Assembly: GCF_003115855.1 (NCBI RefSeq)
Contig: NZ_KZ819076.1
Span: 124,001-188,000, forward strand
Direction: 5' to 3'
Source of the DNA: Brenneria corticis
Lineage (GTDB): Bacteria; Pseudomonadota; Gammaproteobacteria; Enterobacterales; Enterobacteriaceae
DNA length: 64,000 nt
Every line of letters begins with the position of its first letter. Within the stretch, counting starts at the first letter, position 1. Shown one piece after another: positions 37,952 through 46,005 of the stretch. The translations under genes and the position numbers were made by a program. The notes under the pieces are model-generated. The model did no database searches. It saw only the letters and a program-made list of their open reading frames with translations, and was not told where the DNA came from.

Positions 37952-39529
37952 TCAGCGGGCGTCCGCGGCGGCGATCACCCGGTTGCGGCCCTCCTGTTTG
38001 GCCTTATACAACGCCTCGTCCGCCATTTTAAACGCCCGCTCCATGGTGATGTCCTGATGGTGCGGCGCCCACAGCGATACACCCAGCGAGATGGTGATAT
38101 GGCCGACCGACGGAATATCGGCTTGCTGCACCCTGTTGCGCAGGCGTTCCGCAATCTCCAGCGCGATTTTCATCGTGGCTTCCGGCAATAAAATCAGAAA
38201 CTCCTCCCCTCCGCTGCGGCATAAAATATCGCTGTCGCGCGAACTGTTGCGGATAAGCTGAGCAAGATAGCCGATCACGCTATCGCCGACATCATGGCCA
38301 TAGGTGTCGTTAACGCGTTTGAAGCTGTCGATATCCAGCGCGACAATGGCGAAGCTTTTCTGGCCGATCTGCCAGTACCGCAGAATGCTTTCCATTCCCC
38401 GGCGGTTGAACAGCCCGGTCATGGGGTCGGTTTGCGCTTCATAGCTTAGTTTACCGATCTTTTTCTGTAGCAGATCGATGCCGATTAGCATCGCCTGTTT
38501 AAGCTGTGTGGCCTCAAAATACCAGGAACGAATTTTTCTGATGTCGTCGGAAACGTTCTGCGAGTCCATTTTATTGGCGCTGCTCGCCAGCAGCCACAGC
38601 GGCTGGGCAATAAGCCGGGCCAGCAGCCAAACGCCGAATAGGGTCAGCATGGCGAATGGCAACGTATGCCGTAACACATTCATCATCAGGCTATCCAGCG
38701 GCTTTAAGGTTTCACTCGTCGGGCGCAGCACCAGCACTTCCCAGCGGTTGGCGGGAACCACGGCGTATCCGACCAGCATTTCTTGACCCGGTTTATCCCC
38801 CATCCTGCGGCTGCCGTTGCTCTCCCTGTGGCTATCCATTATCGGGCTGGTGTGGACGACGACGCCGATCTGCTGGGGGTCTTTGTGGTACAGAATTTTT
38901 CTAAAGTGGTCGGTAACATAGATATAAGAACCATCCTGATAAAAGTGCTGGTCAAGCAATTCGTTGAGAATACTAGGTTTTTCCAGGTGAATGGAGCCGC
39001 CGATAAACCCCTGGTAGCGCCCGTCGCGGCTGAATATCGGCGCAGAGACAAGGACGATCAGGTTATTGACCACGGAAGAATAAGGCGAACTGATCAGCTG
39101 ATCCTTTTCCTGCAGGGCCTGCCTTACGCCGGCGGTAGTGACCTTTTGTCCTATCCATTGAAACGTTTCGGGAAAGGCCGCCTTGACCACGCCATGTTCA
39201 TCGACAATGGATACGGTGTTGAAACTGCGGCTCTGTAACCCGATACGTCTGGTTTCCTGGTTCAGGTGGTCGCTGTCATCCATGTGGTCCGCTATCTCGC
39301 CGGCGCTGTAGGCTAATTGCTGCAGCGATGTTTTGAAAAAGGTATCGGTGGTGGCCGCCAGCTTGGCCGCGTAAACGCGATTGGCTTCCAACGTGTTATC
39401 GATCAGCAGCTGACGCTGTACCCGGTAACTGGCGTAAAAACTGTTAATCAACATAATCAGCGCGCTGGTCACGGCCAGCAGTAAGATTAATCGTCGTAAT
39501 CCGATGTGATTGAAGCGTTTTAACAACAT
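37952..39529 (-). CDS. Membrane diguanylate cyclase with dCache-type sensor
   Basis: A 525-residue protein predicted to make cyclic di-GMP. A basic N-terminus is followed by a membrane helix at about 14-33, then a periplasmic region of about 250 residues with the look of a double-Cache sensor. A second helix lies at about 287-308, and the cytoplasmic GGDEF domain at about 362-520. The active site reads GGEEF at 440-444, with an RxxD inhibitory site (R431, D434) five residues upstream, so both catalysis and product feedback are expected. The start is uncertain: the ATGs at 39529 and 39613 both lack a good ribosome site. It is divergent from the amino-acid-type ABC transporter, which hints at a shared ligand but does not prove it. 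Confidence 0.88.
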   Translation of the reverse strand: MLLKRFNHIGLRRLILLLAVTSALIMLINSFYASYRVQRQLLIDNTLEANRVYAAKLAATTDTFFKTSLQQLAYSAGEIADHMDDSDHLNQETRRIGLQSRSFNTVSIVDEHGVVKAAFPETFQWIGQKVTTAGVRQALQEKDQLISSPYSSVVNNLIVLVSAPIFSRDGRYQGFIGGSIHLEKPSILNELLDQHFYQDGSYIYVTDHFRKILYHKDPQQIGVVVHTSPIMDSHRESNGSRRMGDKPGQEMLVGYAVVPANRWEVLVLRPTSETLKPLDSLMMNVLRHTLPFAMLTLFGVWLLARLIAQPLWLLASSANKMDSQNVSDDIRKIRSWYFEATQLKQAMLIGIDLLQKKIGKLSYEAQTDPMTGLFNRRGMESILRYWQIGQKSFAIVALDIDSFKRVNDTYGHDVGDSVIGYLAQLIRNSSRDSDILCRSGGEEFLILLPEATMKIALEIAERLRNRVQQADIPSVGHITISLGVSLWAPHHQDITMERAFKMADEALYKAKQEGRNRVIAAADAR

Positions 39530-40114
39530 ATTGGGCAGACTGGCGCGGTGGTAAAAATGGTCGCTATCATAAGTGCTGGTATATGGCCTGTAAAATCTGG
39601 TTAGTATAGTCATCTTGGGCGAAGGGATGATAAGTTTTTCGCCAATGCCTGATGCAAAAAACTTTTCCCCCCTGCTGCTGTAGCATAAAAAGTGGGGAAT
39701 AACATATTTAAAGGAATAATCACTATGGCATCTATTTACCGTCACGCCAGAGCGGGGCATAAATAATAGATGACAATCATCAGGATACAATATTGCCGGC
39801 TCGCCCTGAGGAGCTGATTTACTTATAGAATCTGGCTGTTAACCCCGACGCACTTTTTAAAAGCAACGACGAAACAAATTGGTGCATTTCCCTTTATGCC
39901 TTTTCCGCTCTGCCGTTTTTTCTACCGTAACAAATCATTTTTTTCATTATTTATTAATTGGTTAATAACGATTTTATCGTTCTGGCACATTTATTGCTGA
40001 TTTCCGTTCCGCCAGCAGAATATATCCCTGCGGCAATTTTCAGACTCTCACAGTCAGGCGTACGGCTTTATTCCATTACTGGGATGTGCATCTCTCATTA
40101 TCAAAGAGGCGATC
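39530..40114. other. Divergent spacer, diguanylate cyclase / ABC transporter
   Basis: About 585 bases of mostly AT-rich sequence without a supportable gene. The stretch 39900-39990 is rich in T and A runs and is the likeliest place for the transporter promoter and for regulators such as Lrp, but I cannot name a precise site. The codons just left of 39613 are open and could extend the cyclase N-terminus. Confidence 0.4.
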
Positions 40115-41251
40115 ATGAATAACAATTTTGTCAGAATAACGGTAGCGGCCGCATTTGTTTCCTCTGTTCTTTGCGCCAATAGCGCGCTGGCGGCCGAAGT
40201 GAAAATCGGCGTCGTCCTGCCTTTAAGCGGACCGCTTAGCGGTTTTGGACAACCCTCGCAAAAAGGCGTTGAGCTGATTAATAGCCTGGAGCCGACGCTG
40301 AAAAACGGCGATACCATTAAACTGGTCATCATTGATGACAAAAGCGACAAGGTGGAGGCGGCCAACGCCATGCAGCGTCTGGTCTCCAGCGATAAAGTCG
40401 ACGCGGTGATCGGGGAGGTCACCTCGACCAATACGATGGCGATGACCAAAATGGCCGAAGACACCAAAACTCCGCTGGTCTCCCCGACCGCCACCAACGA
40501 CCGCGTGACTCGCAACCGCCAGTACGTCAGCCGCGTATGTTTTTCCGATAGCTTCCAGGGCGTGGTCGGCGCCAATCTGGCATCGCGCGATTTGGGGGCG
40601 AAAACCGCCGCCATCATGTTCGACAGCAGCAACGACTATTCCGTCGGTCTGGCAAAATCCTTCCGCACCCAGTTTCTGAAAAACGGCGGCGCCATTCCCA
40701 TCGAAGTTCAGGTGCCGGGCGGCAGCAAGGACTTCAAAGCGCAGCTCTCCACCATCAAGGCTAAAAACGTCGATATGATCTATATGCCGATCTATTACAC
40801 CGAAGCGGCGCTGATCGCGGTACAGGCCAAACAGCTGGGGCTGAAGGCGCCGGTGGTCGGCGGCGACGGGCTGGCGGCTGACCAGATCTTCTTCACTCTG
40901 GGGCAGGATGCGGTCGAAGGCTATATGGCTACCGACTACTACTCGCCGGACGCCAAAGAGCAGACGCCGGAAGGGGAGAAATTTATCAAGGCCTGGGAAG
41001 CGAAATATAAAGAGCCGACTCATACCTGGGGCGCGATGACCGCGGACGCTTACAAAATGATCGTCAACGGCATGAACCAGTGCAGCGACCCCAAAGACCG
41101 GGTTTGCGTCAATGAAAAAATCCGCGCCACCAATAATTTTACCGGCGTGACCGGCACGCTGACGCTGAAAGACGGCGATGCAATCCGTAGCGCGGTCATA
41201 AACGAAGTCAAAGATGGAAAAATGGTCTTCAAGACGGTGGTTAATCCTTAA
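40115..41251 (+). CDS. Periplasmic branched-chain-amino-acid-type substrate-binding protein
   Basis: A 378-residue binding protein of the HAAT (LivJ/LivK-like) ABC transporter class. The signal peptide ends ALA at about residues 24-26 (MNNNFVRITVAAAFVSSVL...). The mature protein begins AEVKIGVVLPLSGPLSGFGQ, the usual type I periplasmic-binding fold, with IIDDKSDKVEAANAMQRLV and AVIGEVTSTNTMAM. It has a cysteine pair near the C-terminus (QCSDPKDRVCVNE). It is clearly diverged from E. coli LivJ and LivK, so the ligand may be another amino acid, an amide or urea. AGAGG precedes the ATG. It is the first gene of a five-gene transporter operon. Confidence 0.85.
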   Translation: MNNNFVRITVAAAFVSSVLCANSALAAEVKIGVVLPLSGPLSGFGQPSQKGVELINSLEPTLKNGDTIKLVIIDDKSDKVEAANAMQRLVSSDKVDAVIGEVTSTNTMAMTKMAEDTKTPLVSPTATNDRVTRNRQYVSRVCFSDSFQGVVGANLASRDLGAKTAAIMFDSSNDYSVGLAKSFRTQFLKNGGAIPIEVQVPGGSKDFKAQLSTIKAKNVDMIYMPIYYTEAALIAVQAKQLGLKAPVVGGDGLAADQIFFTLGQDAVEGYMATDYYSPDAKEQTPEGEKFIKAWEAKYKEPTHTWGAMTADAYKMIVNGMNQCSDPKDRVCVNEKIRATNNFTGVTGTLTLKDGDAIRSAVINEVKDGKMVFKTVVNP

Positions 41252-41271
41252 TTATCCCTGGCATTTTTTAA

Positions 41272-41336
41272 GCTGCGGCGACGTCCTTTACGCGACTCCT
41301 TTCAGGAGGGCGTAAAGCCGCGTTCCACGCCGCAGC
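41272..41336 (+). promoter_or_regulatory. Nested stem structure between binding-protein and permease genes
   Basis: Three inverted repeats are nested in the 128-base spacer: an outer perfect nine-base stem GCTGCGGCG/CGCCGCAGC (41272-41280, 41328-41336), a middle perfect eight-base stem CTTTACGC/GCGTAAAG (41286-41293, 41310-41317) and an inner CTCCT/AGGAG. There is no T-run. The position, after the binding-protein gene and before the permease genes, fits an mRNA 3'-end stabiliser that gives excess binding protein. Confidence 0.7.
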
Positions 41337-41379
41337 GTGAAGTTGACTGGCTAAATAAAGGCTAATAAGGATTGAATTT

Positions 41380-42279
41380 ATGGATGCGGCCATTTTCTTT
41401 CAGCAAGTGGTTAACGGCATGAGCCTGGGCAGTATGTATGCGCTGATTGCTATTGGGTACACCATGGTTTACGGCGTATTACGACTGATCAACTTCGCTC
41501 ATGCCGATATCATGATGGTGGGGGCATTCCTTGCCCTGTTCGGTTCCACCACCTTTGAGCTGCCTTTCGGGGCCGCTATTTTATTCGCCGTTCTCTTTTC
41601 GGCCCTGCTGGGGGTGTGCATCGATCAGATTGCCTACCGCCCGCTGCGGCAGGCTTCCAAAATATCCATGCTGATTACCGCCATTGGCGTGAGTTTCTTT
41701 TTGGAGAATCTGTTTAATGTGCTGTTCGGCGGCAGCCCGCGTTTCTTCGCCGCGCCGGAATTTTTTAATCAAACCGTTTCCTTCGGCGGCATCATTATCA
41801 CCAACGTCGCCTGGCTGGTGCCGCTGGTCACGCTGGTATTGTTGGGCTGCATCCTGTTTATCCTCTACCGCACCCGGCAGGGGATGGCGATCCGCGCGGT
41901 GGCCTTTGATGTCAATACCGTCCGCCTGATGGGGGTGGACGCCAACCATATCATCGCCTTTGTCTTCGCGTTGGGCAGTTCGCTGGCGGCGCTGGGCGGA
42001 ATTTTTTACGCCACCAGCTACCCGACCATCGATCCGTTAATGGGGGTATTAATCGGTCTGAAAGCGTTTGCCGCCGCCGTACTGGGCGGTATCGGCAGCG
42101 TAACCGGGGCGGTGATCGGCGGTTTTATTCTGGGCTTCACCGAAGTGGTCGCCGTGGCGATATTTCCGGAACTGGGCGGATATAAAGACGCCTTTGCATT
42201 TATGTTTTTGATTTTGGTCCTGTTATTCAGGCCGGTCGGCATTATGGGTGATGAAAGACTGGAAAGGAGCCGTTTCTGA
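41380..42279 (+). CDS. HAAT ABC transporter permease, LivH-like
   Basis: A 299-residue inner-membrane permease of the LivH class with about eight helices. Signatures are NGMSLGSMYALIAIGYTMVYGVLRLINFAHAD at about 12-42 (given in part) and GLKAFAAAVLGGIGSVTGAVIGGF near 227-250, the loop that contacts the ATPases. It ends RPVGIMGDERLERSRF. Its TGA overlaps the next ATG by one base. It follows the binding-protein gene after 128 bases containing the nested stem structure. Confidence 0.88.
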   Translation: MDAAIFFQQVVNGMSLGSMYALIAIGYTMVYGVLRLINFAHADIMMVGAFLALFGSTTFELPFGAAILFAVLFSALLGVCIDQIAYRPLRQASKISMLITAIGVSFFLENLFNVLFGGSPRFFAAPEFFNQTVSFGGIIITNVAWLVPLVTLVLLGCILFILYRTRQGMAIRAVAFDVNTVRLMGVDANHIIAFVFALGSSLAALGGIFYATSYPTIDPLMGVLIGLKAFAAAVLGGIGSVTGAVIGGFILGFTEVVAVAIFPELGGYKDAFAFMFLILVLLFRPVGIMGDERLERSRF

Positions 42280-43322
42280 TGAGAATGCCAACCAATTCCT
42301 TTTCGCTGCTGGGCGGCTATGCCGGGCTATTTGCGATTATGCTGCTGGCGCTGTTTGCGTTGCAGCATCTGTTTGACGATTACGTGCTGCGTATCGTGTG
42401 CAATATTTTTATTTTTATGATCCTGGCGGTGAGCTACAACCTGATTAACGGCGTCACCGGCCAGCTATCCCTTGAGCCCAACGGTTTCGTCGCCGTCGGC
42501 GCCTACATTACCGCCATCCTGTTGCTAAGCGCGGAAACCAAGCTGGATATGTATGAGATGGCTTCCCCCAGCGCGCTGGTGCTGGCGCTGCATACCTCCT
42601 TTCTGCCCGCGCTGATTATCAGCGGCATCTGCGCCTCGCTGCTGGCGGTATGCCTGGCGTTTCCGGTTTTTCGGGTGCGCGGCGACTATCTGGCGATTGT
42701 CACCCTGGGGTTTGGTTTTATCATTAAAATCCTGGCGATTAATAATCCGCAAATCACCAACGGCGCCATAGGTCTGAACGAAATCCCCCAGGCCAGCAAT
42801 ATGCTGTACTGGTGCGGCTTTATCGCCCTGATCGCGGTGCTGCTTATTTTACAGATCGTCTATTCCAAATACGGCCGGGCGATGAAGGCGGTGCGCGACG
42901 ATGAGGACGCGGCGATCGCCATGGGGATTAATACCTTTAAAATCAAAACCTGCGCCTTTGCCACCAGTGCCTTTCTGGAAGGGATCGGCGGCGGTTTGCT
43001 GGCTTCGCTATTGACGATTATTTCTCCCGATCTGTTTGATTTTATGCTGACCTTCCAACTGCTGATCATCATTGTGCTGGGCGGGCTGGGCAGCACCACC
43101 GGCGCCATTCTGGGCACCATTGTGGTGGTGGGCAGCGGCGAGTGGCTGCGCTTCCTTGACCAGCCGCTGAACCTGTTCGGCGAGAATTTGGGAACTTATC
43201 CCGGTTTACGGATGGTGGTTTTTTCATTGGTACTGCTGATCATTATGCTTTTCGCCCGCGAAGGGCTGCTGGGCAAGCAGGAAATCTGGGAAGTGAGCAG
43301 GAGGCGCCGTCATGGAAAATAA
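42279..43322 (+). CDS. HAAT ABC transporter permease, LivM-like
   Basis: A 347-residue permease of the LivM class with eight to ten hydrophobic helices. Conserved parts are VSYNLINGVTGQLSLEPNGFVAVGAY near 51-76, FRVRGDYLAIVTLGFG near 130-145 and the ATPase-contact loop VRDDEDAAIAMGIN near 208-221. It is shorter than E. coli LivM (425 residues), which has extra N-terminal helices. Coupled by overlap to livH-like (1 base) and livG-like (11 bases) genes. Confidence 0.87.
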   Translation: MRMPTNSFSLLGGYAGLFAIMLLALFALQHLFDDYVLRIVCNIFIFMILAVSYNLINGVTGQLSLEPNGFVAVGAYITAILLLSAETKLDMYEMASPSALVLALHTSFLPALIISGICASLLAVCLAFPVFRVRGDYLAIVTLGFGFIIKILAINNPQITNGAIGLNEIPQASNMLYWCGFIALIAVLLILQIVYSKYGRAMKAVRDDEDAAIAMGINTFKIKTCAFATSAFLEGIGGGLLASLLTIISPDLFDFMLTFQLLIIIVLGGLGSTTGAILGTIVVVGSGEWLRFLDQPLNLFGENLGTYPGLRMVVFSLVLLIIMLFAREGLLGKQEIWEVSRRRRHGK

Positions 43323-44091
43323 ACCCATTCTCAGCGTTGATAACGTCATTATGCAATTTGGCGGACTACGGGCTATCGATGGCGTCAGCTTTACGCTTAA
43401 TCCGGCGGAAATCTTTGGCCTGATCGGCCCCAACGGCGCCGGGAAAACCACGCTGTTTAACGTTATCACCGCCAACTATAAACCGACCTCGGGAACGGTG
43501 ATGCTGGGCAGTGAAAAAATTACCGGCCTGAAACCGAATCAGGTGGTCAATCGCGGCATTGCCCGCACCTTCCAGAATATTCGTTTGTTCAATTCCATGA
43601 CGGTGCTGGAGAACGTATTAATCGGTTTTGATCGCGCCATTCACTACTCTTTTATTGAGGCGGCGCTGCATATGGGGCGCTTTTTCGCGGCGGAAAAACG
43701 GGCCAAAGCGCAGGCGATGGAGATTCTCGACTACATCGGCATCGCGCAGCATGCGGATTCGCTGGCCACCAACCTGAGTTACGGCAATCAGCGTAAAGTG
43801 GAGATCGCCAGGGCATTGGCCACGTCGCCCGCGCTACTGCTGCTGGACGAACCGGCGGCCGGCATGAATCCCAGGGAAACCAACGAGCTGGCGCAGCTGA
43901 TTTTTAAAATGCGCGAGGATTACCAATTAACGGTTTTGCTGATTGAGCACGATATGTCTTTCGTCAACACTCTGTGTGAACGGGTGCTGGTGCTGGACTA
44001 TGGCAAACCGCTGTTTAGCGGCACCACCCATGAGGCCATTAACAATAAAGAGGTGATTGCCGCGTATCTCGGAGAGGTCGATTATGCTTAA
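43312..44091 (+). CDS. HAAT ABC transporter ATPase, LivG-like
   Basis: A 259-residue ABC ATPase. Walker A is GPNGAGKTT at about 39-47, the Q-loop region FQNIRLF lies near 85, the signature LSYGNQRKVEIARAL near 156, and Walker B LLLLDEPAAGMNP near 178. These are the standard LivG variants; NQRKVE replaces the more common GGQQ. AGGAGG precedes the ATG, which lies inside the end of the permease gene. Confidence 0.9.
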   Translation: MENKPILSVDNVIMQFGGLRAIDGVSFTLNPAEIFGLIGPNGAGKTTLFNVITANYKPTSGTVMLGSEKITGLKPNQVVNRGIARTFQNIRLFNSMTVLENVLIGFDRAIHYSFIEAALHMGRFFAAEKRAKAQAMEILDYIGIAQHADSLATNLSYGNQRKVEIARALATSPALLLLDEPAAGMNPRETNELAQLIFKMREDYQLTVLLIEHDMSFVNTLCERVLVLDYGKPLFSGTTHEAINNKEVIAAYLGEVDYA

Positions 44092-44779
44092 GGCCGCTGA
44101 TCTACAGGTGTTTTATGGGCTGATTCAGGGATTGAAAGGGATCGACATCGAGGTGAACAACAGCGAGATCGTTACCCTGATCGGCAGCAACGGCGCGGGG
44201 AAAACCTCCACGCTGAACGGCATTATCAATCTGGTGAAATCGACCGGACAGGTGAGTTTCCTCAATGAGGATATCTCCCACAGCCTGACGCATCAGATTG
44301 TGCGCAAAGGGCTGGCGCTGGTGCCGGAAGGGCGCAAGGTGTTCACCAACCTGACCATCGAAGAAAACCTGCGTATGGGGGCGTACAACAATCCGCTTAA
44401 TTTCAACCATCTGAAAGATAAAATGTATACGCTGTTTCCGCGGCTGAAAGAGCGGCGCAGCCAACTGGCCGGCACCATGAGCGGCGGGGAGCAGCAGATG
44501 CTGGCGATTGCCAGGGCGCTGATGAGCGAGCCGGTGCTGCTGATGCTGGACGAACCCAGCCTGGGGCTGGCGCCCAAGATCGTGGGCGAAATGTTCGGCA
44601 TCATCAAGCAGTTGCAGAAGGATAATATCACCATCCTGCTGGTGGAGCAGAACGCCACCGCCGCGCTGAAGATTGCCGATCGCGCCTATGTGCTGGAGAA
44701 CGGCAAGATCGTGCTGCAAGGTCAGGCGCAGGCGATTCTGGCCAATCCCGACGTGAAAAAGATGTATCTGGGGGGGTAG
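44084..44779 (+). CDS. HAAT ABC transporter ATPase, LivF-like
   Basis: A 231-residue ABC ATPase, partner of the LivG-like subunit. Walker A is GSNGAGKTS at about 34-42, VPEGRKVF near 90, the signature MSGGEQQMLAIARAL near 135, and Walker B LLMLDEPSLGLAP near 157. The ATG at 44084 overlaps the LivG-like gene by eight bases with GGAGAGG upstream. An earlier in-frame start at 44057 adds nine residues with no family match. It is the last gene of the transporter operon. No terminator hairpin with a T-run follows. Confidence 0.9.
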   Translation: MLKAADLQVFYGLIQGLKGIDIEVNNSEIVTLIGSNGAGKTSTLNGIINLVKSTGQVSFLNEDISHSLTHQIVRKGLALVPEGRKVFTNLTIEENLRMGAYNNPLNFNHLKDKMYTLFPRLKERRSQLAGTMSGGEQQMLAIARALMSEPVLLMLDEPSLGLAPKIVGEMFGIIKQLQKDNITILLVEQNATAALKIADRAYVLENGKIVLQGQAQAILANPDVKKMYLGG

Positions 44780-44873
44780 ATTTCCTTCTGGCGTAAATAC
44801 TGAAAATGACCGGTTGACGGCATCAGCCAAGATCCACACAATCCCTTTTTTATCACCAACGAGTTGGGATTTT

Positions 44874-45644
44874 ATGGAAGCATGGCTGGATCATCTGGTG
44901 ACGCAGTCATTAGCCTATGTACTGCTTGCCGTCATGCTGGTCGCCTTTCTGGAATCTCTGGCGCTGGTCGGCCTGCTGTTGCCGGGAACGGTGATGATGG
45001 CGACGCTGGGGGCGTTGATCGGCAGCGGCAAGGTGGGGCTGTACCCGGCGTGGGGCGCGGGGATTGTCGGCTGTCTGCTGGGAGACTGGATCTCTTATTT
45101 TATCGGCCGGGGTTTTAAGGGATCGCTGCATCGCTGGTCTTTCCTGAAAAAACACCAGACCATGTTGCGCAAAACGGAATATGCGCTGCATCAACACCAT
45201 ATCGCCACCGTGCTGATCGGGCGCTTCGTCGGCCCGACCCGCCCGCTGATCCCGCTGGTTGCCGGGATGCTGGAACTCTCGCCCTATAAATTCGCCTTGC
45301 CGAATATTATCGGTTGCCTGTTATGGCCGCCGATCTATTTTTTACCCGGCATATTGGCGGGCGTCGCCATTGATATTCCCGCCGCCGCCAACGGCGCCGG
45401 TTTTAAATGGTTGCTGCTGGCGACGGTGTTACTGCTGTGGAGCGCGGCGTGGCTGAGTTGGCGCTGGTGGCGGGGAGATAAACGTAAAAAGCGCGACGGG
45501 CTCAGCCGGTGGCTGCCGATAAACCGTTTACGCTGGGTAACGCCGCTGGCGCTGCTGGCGGCGGGCGCGGTGCTGACGATGCTGCTGCAGCATCCGTTAA
45601 TGCCCGTCTATCGCCACCTGCTGTGGCAAGTGCTGAATGGCTAA
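44874..45644 (+). CDS. yabI: DedA-family membrane protein YabI
   Basis: A 256-residue inner-membrane protein of the DedA/VTT family, whose members move or flip lipid carriers such as undecaprenyl phosphate or phospholipids. The reentrant-loop motifs are visible: ESLALVGLLLPGT near 25-37, GDWISYFIGRG near 68-78, and GRFVGPTRPLIPLVAGM near 115-131 with the conserved arginines. It is the orthologue of E. coli YabI, which sits between araC and thiQ. Here it follows the transporter operon and is convergent with ilvN. The ATG at 44874 is chosen by family length. Confidence 0.93.
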   Translation: MEAWLDHLVTQSLAYVLLAVMLVAFLESLALVGLLLPGTVMMATLGALIGSGKVGLYPAWGAGIVGCLLGDWISYFIGRGFKGSLHRWSFLKKHQTMLRKTEYALHQHHIATVLIGRFVGPTRPLIPLVAGMLELSPYKFALPNIIGCLLWPPIYFLPGILAGVAIDIPAAANGAGFKWLLLATVLLLWSAAWLSWRWWRGDKRKKRDGLSRWLPINRLRWVTPLALLAAGAVLTMLLQHPLMPVYRHLLWQVLNG

Positions 45645-45652
45645 ATCGCCGC

Positions 45653-45696
45653 CCCTCGCGCAATGGGATGCCTGCGGGATCGTCATTGCGCGAGGG
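45653..45696. terminator. 13-base perfect inverted repeat between yabI and ilvN
   Basis: CCCTCGCGCAATG (45653-45665) and CATTGCGCGAGGG (45684-45696) are exact reverse complements around an 18-base spacer, in the 63-base gap of two convergent genes. There is no T-run on either strand. It is probably a shared transcript end, and its length is also compatible with a regulatory or mobile-end palindrome. Confidence 0.55.
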
Positions 45697-45707
45697 CGGT
45701 CGGGCGC

Positions 45708-46001
45708 TCAGCGATAAAATTCCGCCACCTGATCAAAGATACGCATTTCATCGCCGTGGCGGCGCACCTCCAGCACATCCTCCAGTTTTTCCACCTGGCT
45801 TACCATCTGTTGCAGCCGCTGGTCGTCCTGCACCAGCAGCCAGATGCGGCTTTCGTCGCCCCCCTCCAGCGGCATACACAAGATCCCTTCGACGTTAAAC
45901 GCCCGGCGGGCAAACAGGCCGCATACGTGAGACATCACGCCGGGGTGGTTGCGTACCGCTAGCTCCAGCGTCACCTGTTTTGAGGCTGATTGAGTTGGCA
46001 T
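45708..46001 (-). CDS. ilvN: Acetolactate synthase I regulatory subunit
   Basis: IlvN is the valine-binding small subunit of acetohydroxyacid synthase I. The 97-residue product is a single ACT domain, with LAVRNHPGVMSHVCGLFARRAFNVEGI near 15-41 (shown in part) and IWLLVQDDQRLQQMVSQ. The ATG at 46001 lies four bases after the ilvB stop, with GGAGAG inside the end of ilvB. The earlier ATG at 46016 would overlap ilvB and give no family match. It belongs to the ivbL-ilvB-ilvN operon. Confidence 0.95.
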   Translation of the reverse strand: MPTQSASKQVTLELAVRNHPGVMSHVCGLFARRAFNVEGILCMPLEGGDESRIWLLVQDDQRLQQMVSQVEKLEDVLEVRRHGDEMRIFDQVAEFYR

Positions 46002-46005
46002 GGTA

